Below are positions 28,201 through 38,515 of a DNA stretch of 64,000 bases, piece after piece (position 1 is the stretch's first letter; every line of letters starts with the position of its first letter). The DNA is taken from assembly GCA_932294295.1 (NCBI GenBank), contig OW028573.1, positions 71,277,829 through 71,341,828 on the forward strand. Reading direction: 5' to 3'. The translations under genes and the position numbers were made by a program. Source of the stretch: Alitta virens (Eukaryota > Annelida > Polychaeta > Phyllodocida > Nereididae). The notes under the pieces are model-generated. The model saw nothing but the letters and a program-made list of their open reading frames with translations, was not told the DNA's origin and did not search any database.

Positions 28201-31200
28201 GCTTTGTCAATAATCAAACCATTCCCTGACCCCCATATACCTCTACAATATAGAGGAATTAGTTTACTGTCAAGTGTGTACATGTTATTTACTTCAGTTT
28301 TGAATGACAATTCAAAAGGTTGTAGAAAGACATCAATTATTAGCAGATGAACAAAATGGGTTTTGCACAAGACGATCTTGTGAGGATCATATATTTTCAT
28401 TAAATTCTATTATTCGAAACAGGAAAAAGGAGAGATTAGATACTTTTGTTACCTTTGTTGATTTTGAAAAAGCATTTGACCGTGTAGACAGGAAACTTTT
28501 TTTTTTAATTGCAATCAATGGGTTTTGGGGGAAAACTGACAGCAGTACTTATGATAATAGTTATGTATGCCTGAATATAAATAGATATGTCTTTCCAACC
28601 TTAACATCTTAATTTGGAGTTAAACAAGGAGATTCTTTTTCACCAATATAATGACCTTGTTGAAACATTAAATAATAGCAACACGGGAATCAAGTTGAAT
28701 GATAACATTCAGATATCCCCTGTTTTGTATGCGGATGATTTAGCTATTATTGCTGAGTCAGAGCAACACATGCAATGTTCACCATAGACACTTGAAAAAT
28801 TATGTTAAAAATGGTGAATGATTGTTAACACTAGCAAAACCAAGATAGTACACTTCAGATCATCTGAAAAAAACCAGAAGCGATTTTGCATTCAAACTTA
28901 ATTATAATGCAATCGCATATGCTAATCAATATAAATACCTAGGTATAATTCTAGATGAGAATCTTCAGGGTTCTCTCTAGCATTAGCCACGTAATATTAT
29001 GCTAATCCAATAGCCATGTGGCTAATCTCATTTTGTACTTTATCATTTGTGGCTAATTTTCAGATGACCATTTAATGTACAATCTATCAGACCATGGCTG
29101 ATCATTTCCAAATCTTCGCAATACATACAAAATTTAACGAACTGAAAGGTTTTGGGGTTCTCAACATTTTCAAAATTTACTACTGTTCTGGTGCTTTCAG
29201 AATATGGATACTTAGACGCAGTTCAAAACAAAGCAATTCGGTGGTTTTTTTCCTGGGTATCCATAGGTTTGCTCCAAATTTAGCTAACAATGGAGATGTT
29301 TCCAGTAAAGGGGAAGCAAAGGAAATTGTAACAGTGATATGTAAAGGTTATTGACCAAAACTGGAAGAGTACAATCATATTTAAAGTTAATATTCATGCA
29401 GCTAAATTGAAACCTGTCGGTATACTCAAATACCATGAAAACTCCATTGAAGATGAAATTCACTTCCTTTAATTGACATTCGGTAAATGTTATGGAGTAA
29501 ATTCAATAATATATGTCCAACTTTTCGACAATGCAACACTGACACTAAATTTACTTTGATGATATTAGACAATTTAGTTAAAGTAGCTAGTGAATATGTA
29601 TAATTATAATATATGAATGTTATCGCAAAAAAAAAAAAAAAAAACTTGTACAACAGTTGAGTTATTAAAATCCTGATAATATAAGTATGCTCTTTAACAT
29701 TTTCATTAAATGTCTCTAAATCTGCAAATTAAATACGCTTTTGGAATGTTTACTACCATTATGGAAGTTAATCAGTTCCAATACTGTGACAGATAAGCCC
29801 ATTTAGGGCTGGGTTAACTTGATTGTACACATGTCACATCAATAAAAATCGTCTCTCTCTCTCTTCTTTATATACTTTTAGATCCGGTTTTTAGATCCGG
29901 TTTTAAGAAGCCAGCTATGACAGCTTTGTCTAGTTTCAATTTGACGGACCGTTTTTTAATAAAACTAACTGTAATTATACATAGTTAGAAACAGTTTCTC
30001 CAATATATTATAATCTAAATCATTTATACAATGTTAAAATATTCAGTGCCCATTGCAGTCTTCTCAGTAACCATGCAGCAGTTATAGGCCGAGCTAATGT
30101 AATCTCTTTGTAAACACCAAAGGTAAATAAATTTAATTGATTTTAATGACTGATTTTAATTGTTGATGTGCATTTTCAATAAAGAACCTCAGCAGAAGCT
30201 GCCATGATGTACATCGCAACGTCCAAAATGAAATTTTTTTTTTTATGGCAAGCTTCATGTCTATAACAGCTCTGCAAAACTTTCTATATGCAGAATCTAC
30301 CTATTCATTAAATTATATTCAATGTACCAGGGGGGAGGGATGAAGGCTTTCCTGACTAATGCTACGTGGGGATAAACCCTCTCAGAAATTATAATTATAT
30401 TTATTATAAAGGGCCGCTCCCCACCCTACTTGACAGGGCTACTTTGATGGGGGCAGTCCGCCCCTGGGCAGTGGTGTAGTAGGGTAGGTGTGGTAGTGGG
30501 TAGTAGTAGTAGTAGTAGTATTGGTACTGGGGTAGTAGGATAGTAAGTAGTAAAGTAGTAAAATTTTAATTAAAGTCGTTTTAAATCACGGTGTCACATT
30601 CAATGTACAATACAAAATATATGACCCAAGCCGAAGCTTCTGTATGACCTATTAGGAATAATAATATACAATTTGGAGAGTATAGGTATAGAACTTATCT
30701 ATAAAACAAATCTATTCTACAATATAGTGAATATAATAATAATAATAGCACACATATAAAGCACTCCATCGTACGATTCAGCACCTTATAGGAAAGAAAG
30801 ATTGCACTAGTGATTCTTAAAAATATTTCTATGCATAAATTTTGACAAGATTAATCTGTAACATCTATAGTTATAAAACTTTTATTTGTATTATTTTGAG
30901 AATTCAGCCTACTAGTCACAGCAGAGTTGAAGCTATGGAGTGATACTTTGCTTGTGATGCTACTTCGTATATGCATCCACAATTTACTTCCATAATACCT
31001 AAAACTTTTTTTGCCATATGTCATTGTTTGGAAATGGGGGGATGTGAAAAGTGTCATTTGTCCTCAGATTGTAAAGATCTTCCCTATCTGAAACAAAGTT
31101 GTTCTAAGTAAGTGGGGGCCGTTTTACTCTTTATTTTGTACATTTGTATTGCCACTGATTTTATGCATCTCTGGGTGATTGTTAATTTCTTAGCTTCTCG

Positions 31201-34200
31201 ACATAGTTCTTCGTACGTCATTATATTTTGATTTTCAATGAATCGAAGCGCTCTTTTGTTCATCTTTTTGAGTTTATCCATGTTTAATTTGCCAGTGAAC
31301 ATCCAGACTAGAGGACAATAGTTGAAGTTGCTACCTTTATAACTATTATATAAAATGTTTTTATATTGTTTATCCAAATAGTGTTTTATTCTTTTCAAGG
31401 CATTAATTTGCTTACTTGTCTGATTACAGATATCATCTATGTGAATCTTGGAAGTTTAGTTTGCTATCGATCTCTATGCCTAAAACATTTATGGATGAGG
31501 ATGACTTAATACATTTATTATTTATTCTTAAGGTTTGGTTGTTAGTTGTGTCCTGTTTGCTTAGAAACATTAGTTTAAATTTCTCTGCATTGGCTTTCAT
31601 GTAGTTTGCTTAGAACCATTCCATGGCAATTACACAATCATCTTCAAGGGTTTTCGTGACTTCACTTAAAATTAGACCTAACATAAGAAAGTGTATTGTC
31701 ATCGGCATAGTTATAGATATTTGATCCTATATTCAAGTACAAGTAATCATTTATATAGATGTTGAATAACAAGGGGCCGAGTATAGACCCTTGTGGGACG
31801 CCCTTAATGTTTGTTACCCATTTTGAGAAAATATCACCTATTTTTACACGTTGCAATCTTTCTATTAGGTGGGACTTGATCATTTCACATGCATTCATGC
31901 TGAAGCCATATGCATGAAGTTAGGTAATTAATAGGCCATGAGACATACAGTCAAATGCTTTTGATAGATCAATTGCTACTATCCCTATTGTTTGGTCATT
32001 ATCTAATGCGTTTCTCCAGTCCTCTGTCATTCTTACTAATATGTCTGGACAACCATAACCCTTTCTAAATCCAGATAAGTATTTGTGTAATAATGGTTGT
32101 ACGTATTCATATATCTGGTTAAACATTATTTTTCTATTACATTGATAGAGCTATGAGCAAATTTACTGATCTATAGTTATCTTTATTTAGTTTGACAATG
32201 TCCTTTTTGTATAGGGGTGCTATGTTAGCCTTTTTCATGTTATCTTGAAACTTTTGTTGTTCAATGCATTTGTTAGCTAATAAAGTTACTGGTTTGATAA
32301 GATTCTCACTAGTCTGTTTAATGAATTTTATTGAGGTTTCATCAAAACCTCCTGCTTTCTTCTCATATAAGGATTTCATAGCTTTGCGGACTTCATGTTC
32401 CGTAACGTGTCGGAAGTCAAAAGTTTGTCTATTATGACTTTTATTTTCCAGAATTGTTTTTACACTGGAATGATTGGCCTAGTCTGTGATTATTTGTTCA
32501 GTGTTTCTAATGGTATCCTCTATACCTCCAATTTCTGATCCATTTCCCTGAAGAATGTGTCAAAAATATTACAAACTTCCATACAATTTGTTATAATCTG
32601 ATTACCTTCCCTGAGGGGTATGTTGTCAGATTTAGTCCTGGTTTTTGAGAAGATTGGTTTAATTGTGGTCCAGAAATCCTTGTTATTTTTACCCATTTGA
32701 AATTTCTCTTTGAAATATTTTTTAATCTCTTTTATTTTTATTAATGTTACAATGTTTCTGTGTTTTCTTTATTGGGCAAGATTGGTTATATTTCTATGCT
32801 TGAAGAATTTATTCCCTGTACTGATTGCGCTTCAGAATAGCCTTTTTGAGTTCTTTAGTCATACATTGAATGTCAGTTACTTTAATGACTATTTGACTTT
32901 TAGGTGCATGCTTGTCTAAAATGGTTATCAGTACAGCTTGTAACTTGTCGAAGGCGCTGTTTACATCATCCTCTAGCATTGTTGTCAATTCTAAGTTCAT
33001 GGCTGCTAGTTCTGCATTCACTTGTTCATAGTTTATACTTGATAGCTTCCGATACATTACTACCTTTTTGGGTGGTATAGGAAAAACACAACCTATGAGA
33101 TTTTGGAAGTCACTAATACCAGTATCTATCGAGAAACCTTTTGTGTACTTCCTACGTTTTGTTACAGGCATTACGTTAATTAATGTTGGTTGATTAGATT
33201 TGAAACATGTCAGTACATTAATTATGTTTGTTAGGTTATACACAGGGCATAGAACAGACAGTGCATTATTATGTAACATGTTGAAGTTTAGATCACCTAT
33301 GATTATTACATGTTCATATTGGTCGTAGATACTTTCACATGTGTCTTCAAAGTATATATTGAAGTTGTTAGCTTTCATCTTTGGGTTTTTGTACATGCAT
33401 ACTATCATTATTTTATGGCCATTGCAGTTCAACTCAACTGACAGACATTCAATATTTCAGAGCATATGCTTATTGGTCCTATGTTGAGGGAATCTTCCTA
33501 GTATACATCACTATTATGATGTTGTCTGTAGTGATCTGAGTGGCAGTGTTTTTTCAGGTGTCATTTGCAGTCTGTCGGCATTGCTCTATAAGGTGGCCTG
33601 GTTCTCCACACTGGTAGCATCTGGGCTGCTGGGTCCTCGTAGCCCACTGACGACCTACAGTTCGTGCAGGTTTTCAGTTTGTTGCGGTACAGCATCCACA
33701 ACTGGCCCAACATGTTTTGACCTATGCCCTCCTTACCATGTCCCCAAAATTTGTGAACTGTATCCTCCACAAATTGTCTGTCACCTGAGTCAACTAAAAC
33801 CTTCCTTGCATCATGACAAATGCGAAGTTTTGTGCCTACGATTGTTTCCATAACATCCAGTTTTCTCTGTTTCCAGTTTTGGTTTGTCCGAATATGATCG
33901 CTAATCCGTTTTGCTTGTATTCCAGTCATGCTTTTGCGAGCAACTTCAGCAGATGAAAAGTGATAGGGGTGGTACTGGGGTAGTAGGGTAGTAGTGGTAC
34001 TGGGGTAGTAGGGTAAGAGTGGCAGTGGGGTAGTATGGTAGCTGTGGTAGTGGGGTAGTAGGGTAGTTTTGGAAATGGGGTATTTGTGGTAGTGGGTAGT
34101 AGTTGCAGTAGGGTAGTAATGGTTGCGGGGTACTAGGGTGCTAGTGTCACTGGGGTGGTAGGGTACTTGTGGTAGTAGGTAGTAGGATAGTATAGTGGTA

Positions 34201-35322
34201 GTGGGGTAGTGTAGGGTAGTAGTCATCATATAATTGTCATAGTAGTAGTAGTAGTAGGATAGTAGTGGTTGTGGGGTAGTAGTAGTGGTAGTAGTTGTAG
34301 AGGTAGTATTATACAGTAGTAGTGGTAGTGGTGGTAGTAATAGAAGCAATGGTAGAAGTACTGGAGTAGATGAACTCATTCCCATATATCATTACTAATT
34401 GCACATATATATAGCCAATTTAATTGATAAACAACTGGCATGATGCCTATGTCAATTGCCGTTCTATAACTTGGATGAATTATGTAACCGGCGAAGTTCT
34501 TGGTAGAACAATCAAATAGAGAAATCACTTTCTTAAACCCTTTCAGCACGAAGTAAGAAGTGAATTTTTCACTTTAACAAAATAAATTGCGAAGTAAGGG
34601 GATGAAAATGAGAAGCCAGAAATGACACCAATTCCGCTTCATAGTATTGTTTTCCATTAATAATTTTTTCGGCGCATGCATAATCAAACTTATTTAACCT
34701 TTTTTCAGTTGTCAGTGCCACAAACTCTATGATCGTTTCCCAATTCAATTCACAGGTCCAGTTGTGGGTGGCTTCCTAACAACCAAATATCCATTCTCTT
34801 GGTAAGTGTTGTTCAGTGACTACAGTCATATCATACTTGATCACTGGCGGATCCAGGGAGGGGGGGGGGCATGGGGCCATACCCCCCCCCCCCCCCATAC
34901 CAGGCTTAATATCTATAGTTGCCTATGGCATAGTGACCCAGAGACACCTTAATAGTCATGCTTTTGCCCCCCCCCCCTCCGGTAGAGGCCGGGCTAGATC
35001 CGCCAGTGTACTTGATATAATTACCAAATATGCTTGTTTTATACTTCCAGGATCTACTGGTGCACCAGTGGTGCTATTTTCTTGTCTTCGTTCCTCTGCT
35101 TCTTCCTAAGAAATCCACGTCCTAAAAAGAGTTTATTGACGGTGGGTTTTATAATTTACTTCATTTATATTTGGGAAGATTTATGACAGTAAATCAATAT
35201 ATGTAACTGCACATGGAAGCTAAAAGGTGACATCTACATCTATTTCATTTCAGAATAGCAAAGCCTCAAAAGACCACAAATACTATGTCATAGATGCAAG
35301 TGAGAGTCTACCTACTGTATAA
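19299..35322 (+). CDS. SLC18-like vesicular amine transporter (MFS), 15 exons found
   Basis: Exons: 19299-19433, 19898-20267, 20375-20433, 20562-20645, 21438-21530, 21816-21905, 22083-22120, 22455-22521, 22830-22925, 23344-23422, 23536-23587, 23755-23938, 34756-34801, 35051-35141 and 35254-35322. They join in phase to 516 residues. The first exon found opens inside a codon, so a start exon is missing upstream. The fold is a 12-helix MFS antiporter of the VMAT/VAChT family. TM1 reads FMALMLDVML. A long luminal loop follows, with two N-glycosylation sequons (VNST, QNVS). Then come the VDKIGHRFPM motif, TRVLQAVGSS, FLILAGLTLFDG and WLAVKYGR. From memory of rat VMAT2, the Asp of TM1, Lys of TM2 and Arg of TM4 are kept, but the aspartates expected in TM10 and TM11 fall on Leu and Thr (GTVLCVIS, YGLYTAA). 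The substrate is therefore open. The tail has a YYVID motif. Confidence 0.88.
20900..21310. repeat. Degenerate internal repeat in an SLC18-like intron
   Basis: Phrases such as TTAGCACCATGTTATAACACTTTTA and 'ATGGGGTAAAATGCT' recur two or three times with decay. Intronic and not coding. Confidence 0.4.
22240..22452. repeat. Trinucleotide-rich tract ending at an exon acceptor
   Basis: Successive CTG, CTC, CTA and CTT-type triplet runs on the plus strand end at the polypyrimidine tract and CTAG acceptor of the exon at 22455. The poly-leucine and poly-alanine ORFs on both strands are translations of this repeat, not genes. The run forms an unusually long pyrimidine tract for the acceptor. Confidence 0.85.
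24108..24300. repeat. GTAGTAGGG-type minisatellite
   Basis: Imperfect GTAGTAGTGG/GGGTAGTAG units. The same motif recurs at 30475-30560 and 33960-34380. Confidence 0.85.
24325..24472. repeat. Three-copy tandem repeat, about 57 bp
   Basis: Three successive units share GTGAAGTCAGCTA and GCGCTGGCTACTTGGCATTT. Confidence 0.8.
24540..24905. repeat. Tandem repeat, about 140-155 bp, 2.5 copies
   Basis: The phrase CCAAAAGTTGGTTTT begins near 24568, 24722 and 24860, and each is preceded by a CCCATTTAC or similar block. Units also share AAAACTAATTCTAAGG and ATTTTTGCATACAAGCCC. Confidence 0.8.
25110..25680 (+). repeat. Dispersed repeat with tRNA-like module, copy 1
   Basis: Matches the copy at 27340-27905 along its whole length, with scattered differences and small indels. 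Near the 3' end, 25532-25605 looks tRNA-derived: an A-box-like TGGCTCAATGG and a B-box position reading GGTTGGAATCC, one base off consensus. It may be a SINE or a larger non-autonomous element. Traces of the same family appear near 19690 and 26600. Confidence 0.6.
25681..27330. other. Intronic sequence between the two repeat copies
   Basis: AT-rich, with no supported exon. A weak trace of the flanking 570-bp repeat is visible near 26590-26690. Confidence 0.4.
27340..27905 (+). repeat. Dispersed repeat with tRNA-like module, copy 2
   Basis: Second copy of the 570-bp repeat. The tRNA-like stretch at about 27755-27845 has a good A box (TGGCCCAGTGG) and a perfect B box (GGTTCGAATCC), so it could bind TFIIIC. 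A small internal duplication (GTGACACTGTACATAGTGACAG) lies between the boxes. It is a tRNA-derived SINE head rather than a functional tRNA: the acceptor stem does not pair well and there is no clear anticodon arm. Confidence 0.6.
28041..29865 (+). mobile_element. Decayed LINE (RT domain) in the SLC18-like intron
   Basis: Reverse-transcriptase motifs appear in order on the plus strand but in different frames. YRGISLLSSVYMLF lies near 28250, then ADEQNGFCTRRSCEDHIFSL near 28345-28405. TFVDFEKAFDRVDRKLF near 28450-28500 is the first catalytic Asp motif. VLYADDLAIIAESE near 28725-28755 is the YxDD box. A LGIHRFAPNLA segment lies near 29250. The endonuclease is absent, so it is 5'-truncated. The tail runs to a TC-rich stretch near 29850-29868. 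Frameshifts and stops show it is inactive. Confidence 0.8.
30475..30560. repeat. GTAGTAGGG-type minisatellite
   Basis: Short second patch of the motif also seen at 24.1 and 34.0 kb. Confidence 0.8.
30849..33470 (-). mobile_element. Decayed CR1-like LINE ORF2 (endonuclease and RT)
   Basis: The minus strand reads in order: part of an APE-type endonuclease (KIMIVCMYKNP near 33400, then HVIIIGDLNFNMLHNN near 33300, the DLN catalytic strand); a linker; RT motifs KAGGFDETSIKFIKQ (32350); LSGFRKGYGCPDIL (32070); VAIDLSKAFDCMSH (31950), the first Asp; GVPQGSILGPLLFNIYIND (31790); YADDNTLSY (31710), with Asp-Asp; then KMNKRALRFIENQN (31240) and a C-terminus ending near 30850 (YGKKSFRYYGSKLW). Several stops and frame shifts separate these. 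The N-terminus of the endonuclease is missing. It lies directly downstream of the NADAR-knuckle frame on the same strand. Confidence 0.85.
33562..33965 (-). mobile_element. Putative LINE ORF1: NADAR-like domain plus CCHC zinc knuckle
   Basis: On the minus strand, about 33960-33690 encodes a segment with NADAR (YbiA-like) family features: QAKRISDHIRTNQNWKQRK, DVMETIVGTKLRICHDARKV, LVDSGDRQFVED, then KFWGHGKEGIGQNMLGQLWM. This matches the family's pattern of 'D.IMxxxxxxKF', 'LLxTGD..LVE', 'WGxG' and 'GxNxLGxxLM'. About 70 bases later, in a different frame, is a CCHC knuckle reading CYQCGEPGHLIEQC (about 33630-33590), closed by a stop near 33562. NADAR proteins act on ADP-ribosyl/riboflavin-type substrates. 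CCHC knuckles are typical of retroelement ORF1/gag proteins. The frame break could be a mutation. Upstream it runs into a minisatellite. Confidence 0.55.
33960..34385. repeat. Long GTAGTAGGG minisatellite
   Basis: About 420 bases of imperfect units such as GTGGTAGTGGGGTAGTAGG. Translated on the minus strand they give the tyrosine/threonine/proline-rich start of the long ORF, which is therefore not real coding. Confidence 0.9.
34842..35008. mobile_element. hAT-type MITE, 167 bp, with 8-bp target duplication
   Basis: The element begins CACTGGCGGATCCAG and ends CTAGATCCGCCAGTG, a terminal inverted repeat with one extra base. It is flanked on both sides by the identical octamer TACTTGAT (34834-34841 and 35009-35016). 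An 8-bp duplication is the hallmark of hAT transposition. The interior has long C and G runs that can fold. It sits in the short intron between two SLC18-like exons. Confidence 0.88.
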
Positions 35323-36040
35323 CATATTCTGCATTTGTTATTTTTTGGCATGCAAGAGAACTACAAAACCTGTAATATTCAACTTGCAAGAGTAGCAATT
35401 AGGAAATTAAATGTTTTGTTAATAAATGTATTGAACATTTCTTGAAAATTGAAAATAATTCTTTGTTTAAATTATATCAAAATATTGTCCCTTAATGTTA
35501 CACTTTGGGTGTAGATCAATCTATTGGCATGTCTACCTTGCTCGATGTGGGTAAAAAAAACACAGAAGTTGTTTATTGAATGTGTTCAGTATTCAAACTG
35601 ATGGATATATATCTCCATTGCCACGGATAAGTACTCCAACACTAGTCCACTAATGCATGGACCTTTACGGCCAGCCCGTCGCAATGCAGGCATCCATGCC
35701 TTCTCCTGTGCCCTTCCTGCAACCTGCTTCTGCTGCCTCTACATCTTTGACACAGCCTGCGACTTCGAGAGTGCCTCATACTACTCCAGCAGCCTCCCGG
35801 TGGACCATCCAGTGCTGAACATCATCCTCTTCTTGGGCCAGTCTCTGGCCCATTCTTCATCTCTTGACCTTTTTCAAGGCCACCAAATCATCCCAAGAGA
35901 CCAGACCATGTACACATTTTGTGTTACAAATCAAAAACAAAGTTTCCTGTTTCCACTTAAATTCTGCCCCTCCTTCAAACAATCCGTATTTCATGTGAAT
36001 TCTGGCCACTGAGTCTGTGTCTGGGCCGTCCCAACAGGCA
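35323..36040. other. 3' flank of the SLC18-like gene; unassigned ORF
   Basis: After the SLC18-like stop there is AT-rich 3' UTR-like sequence. A GC-richer 35650-36010 stretch follows, with an open plus-strand frame of 119 residues (with CALPATCFCCLYIFDTACDF). I recognise no family. It lies immediately before the DIRS-like gag remnant and may be part of that insertion. Confidence 0.3.
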
Positions 36041-36229
36041 GTTGTGCAAGCTGATGCTTGAGGCGATTCCTTGTCAGTTTTTTTATGCATCATCAAGGGC
36101 CTCCTTAATCAAATTGAAGCCCTGGATAGCGCTAGACCTGTCTGCCGATCATCGTTCTGACTCTCTTCTGGCGTGCGGATCACCATGACAATCAGATGTT
36201 TCCCATGGAAAAGTTTCCTTCGAGGATGA

Positions 36230-37626
36230 CAACGACACATGGCGTAGCGACTCCAATGCAGATCTGTCGGTGACGATGGCAGTTTGGCAGATTTGTCTCG
36301 CATCTTCAACCCCAAACTGGCTGATTTACCTCCTGAGGTTGATGCACTTTTTCAAAGGGTATTGGCTGGCCTCAATTTGCTGTTTGAAGGTCTTGATGAG
36401 CTGGGAGCTGAGGTGAAAGACTCGTATGCCAAACTGTTAAGCTTATCTCTGTGTAGGCAGCCTGTGGAAGCTCAAATAACCAAGCTTTTGTCCAAATTCA
36501 AGTGCCCTGCCAATTTGCCTTGCCTCAATGTCCTCACTATGAATAAGGAAGTCTGGGACATTCCTTTGATCAAATTGATCAACTCGGCTGCTTCGTATTC
36601 TGACCAGTCGACTGCAGATCGTCTTCCAACTGCGGCCACAGATGCTATTAATGATGCCTAGAGACTCTTTGTTGCAGGGTTTTTGTATGTCTCACAGATA
36701 CCCAAGGAAGTGGTCCCCACTGCGATACAGGACCATCGCATCTTCAAGCTGTGCTCGCGGGAGACTCCAGTGGGTGAGGAGTCTCTTTTTGGTGATCTGC
36801 ATAAGAAAATGGCAGAACTGGAGGCCATTAACAAACTAGACATTGGACATAAACGGAAGTACTTTCGATATGACTCTAATTGGTTGGCTCACAATTCGTG
36901 CTATACCCCTTACCTACACATCTCCTCTCGCTAGTTTACTGGATGTGACCAGTCAAAGAGCAAAAAGGGAGCTCCTTTTTTAGGCCACAGCAAGTGGCCC
37001 AACATGAAGAAGAAGAAGAAGGAGTAGTGCCTGCTGTTGAGCTGCCTGTCCAGGTGAACACTCTTTTTTCCCTTTGCATTAGTACACCTAGCAATTTCAC
37101 TTCTGGTAGAATTGCCCATTGTTATAACACTTGAAAAAAACATACCACTGATCCTTTGATTTTGAACCTTGTCAAGGGGTATCAAATAGAATTTGACAGT
37201 TGTCCAATCCAACAACCTCTTAGGACTCTTGTATTTAGTCGAACATTATCAGACATTTTGGACACGGACTTACAAGCTCTTTGTCAGCAGAATGTCATTG
37301 CCCAGTGTTCACTTGTTCCTGGCCATTGTTGTACTTTCCTGTCAAGTGAGTTTTTGGTGGATACGCATGATGGCTGTCAAAGGGTCATCTTTAATGTAAA
37401 AGAAATGAACAAATTTGTGACCTGCCACAAGTTTAAAATGGATGCAATTAAACATGTGGTACAATTATATCCTAATGCTTACATGGCCGGCGTAGACTTG
37501 AAGACGCATATTACTCAGTGTCAGTTACAGCTCGATCGCTTCAGTACTTGTTTTTTTCGCCTGGAAAGGCTAACATTATCATTTCACATGTCTACCACAA
37601 GGCCGATCTTATTTCCCATGTATTAA
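36230..37626 (+). mobile_element. DIRS-like retroelement remnant, gag and 5' RT
   Basis: 36284-36661 encodes a DIRS-gag-like segment (ITKLLSKFKCPANLPCLNV, then MNKEVWDI), continued in another frame at 36683-36934 (CSRETPVGEESLFGDLHKKM). 37156-37626 carries the start of a DIRS-type RT (ALCQQNVIAQCSLVPG, then RVIFNVKEMNKFV). It also holds a MAGVDLK segment, after which the frame breaks where the DAYYSV-type motif would follow. The RT is cut off at about 37626 and seems to resume at 38516. Confidence 0.7.
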
Positions 37627-38515
37627 TGTAGGATGGTAGGAGATGCATGCCTACGATCCCAATTTTGTGTCAATATTGTACGTAAACACAAAGGTATCAC
37701 ATATTTTAGAATAATGTTAAATGCTGTTTCGCCTGAGTAACCAAATAGTGTTAATTATATCTATTGTAGACTAATGGCAGAGGACTGGTTGTTGCCAGAG
37801 GGAGCCAGGGGCAGCAATGGTTACCTTGGCAACAGCTTGATACACTGCCCTGAAAATTGTTCTTAGGAAAAACCAAAACCCTGAAACTTATTTGGGTCTT
37901 GAGAGGGAAGCCTTGGCTGCATTCTTGGTTACCAGAGCAATGGCCAGTTGCTGGCTTGTAGAAGAGCCCTGAGGTTTTAGTTTAGAGGAGTAGTTAGTCA
38001 TAGAGAGTCAGAGGAGTAGAGTCAGAGAGGAGAGGGAGAGAGAAGAGAGCCCAAAAAGTGTTTGTGGGGGAGAGGATTTAAGTAGGATGTAGTCATTATT
38101 AGGGAGAGCAGGTTGACCAGTGTGGGTCCCTGTGAATTTGTAAAGAGGGTGCTTCAGGCACATTAGTATTTAGTTCTTGACCAAGGATGCAGTCACAGGA
38201 TCTCATTCAGGTATGTATGTATGTACATTGTAATAATTGTAATAATAATAATAGTCAATGTGATTAATTTAGTGTTGGGAAACTCGGGTGGTAAATGCAA
38301 AAGGGAAGGGGAAAATGTCAAAATTTGAATGTGATCAATGTCATCAATGTGTATTGTGGTAATTAAATGAGTAACTAAATATATTTGCCTTGTTTAATTT
38401 ATAATGTAGTCATTCAATATACAGTGGTCATCTCTATATCAATCAAATTCGATATCCTGAGTAATGAAACTCCTTATAAGCTTTGCCGCTTACTACAAAA
38501 GATTCCGGTGTGACT
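37627..38515. other. About 0.9-kb insertion splitting the DIRS-like RT
   Basis: No protein similarity is seen. It has a purine-rich patch (GAG/AGAGAG) near 37985-38055 and a TATG run at 38213-38225. Because DIRS RT motifs occur on both sides in the right order, this is probably a later insertion, but no terminal repeats or target duplication were identified. Confidence 0.4.

Larger units (their letters stand above)
23939..34755 (+). other. 10.8-kb intron of the SLC18-like gene, repeat-filled
   Basis: The intron begins at a GTTAGT donor after LGLAVG and ends at a TTCACAG acceptor before PVVGGFL. It holds GTAGTAGGG minisatellites, a three-copy 57-bp repeat, a roughly 150-bp tandem repeat, two copies of a 570-bp repeat with a tRNA-like module, a plus-strand LINE and a minus-strand LINE. 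All other introns of this gene are far shorter, so insertions account for its size. Confidence 0.85.

Noticed and set aside
33966..34385. N-terminal Leu/Thr/Tyr/Pro-rich half of the 274-codon minus-strand ORF
   Set aside because: Low-complexity translation of the GTAGTAGGG minisatellite. Only the part below about 33965 has domain content.
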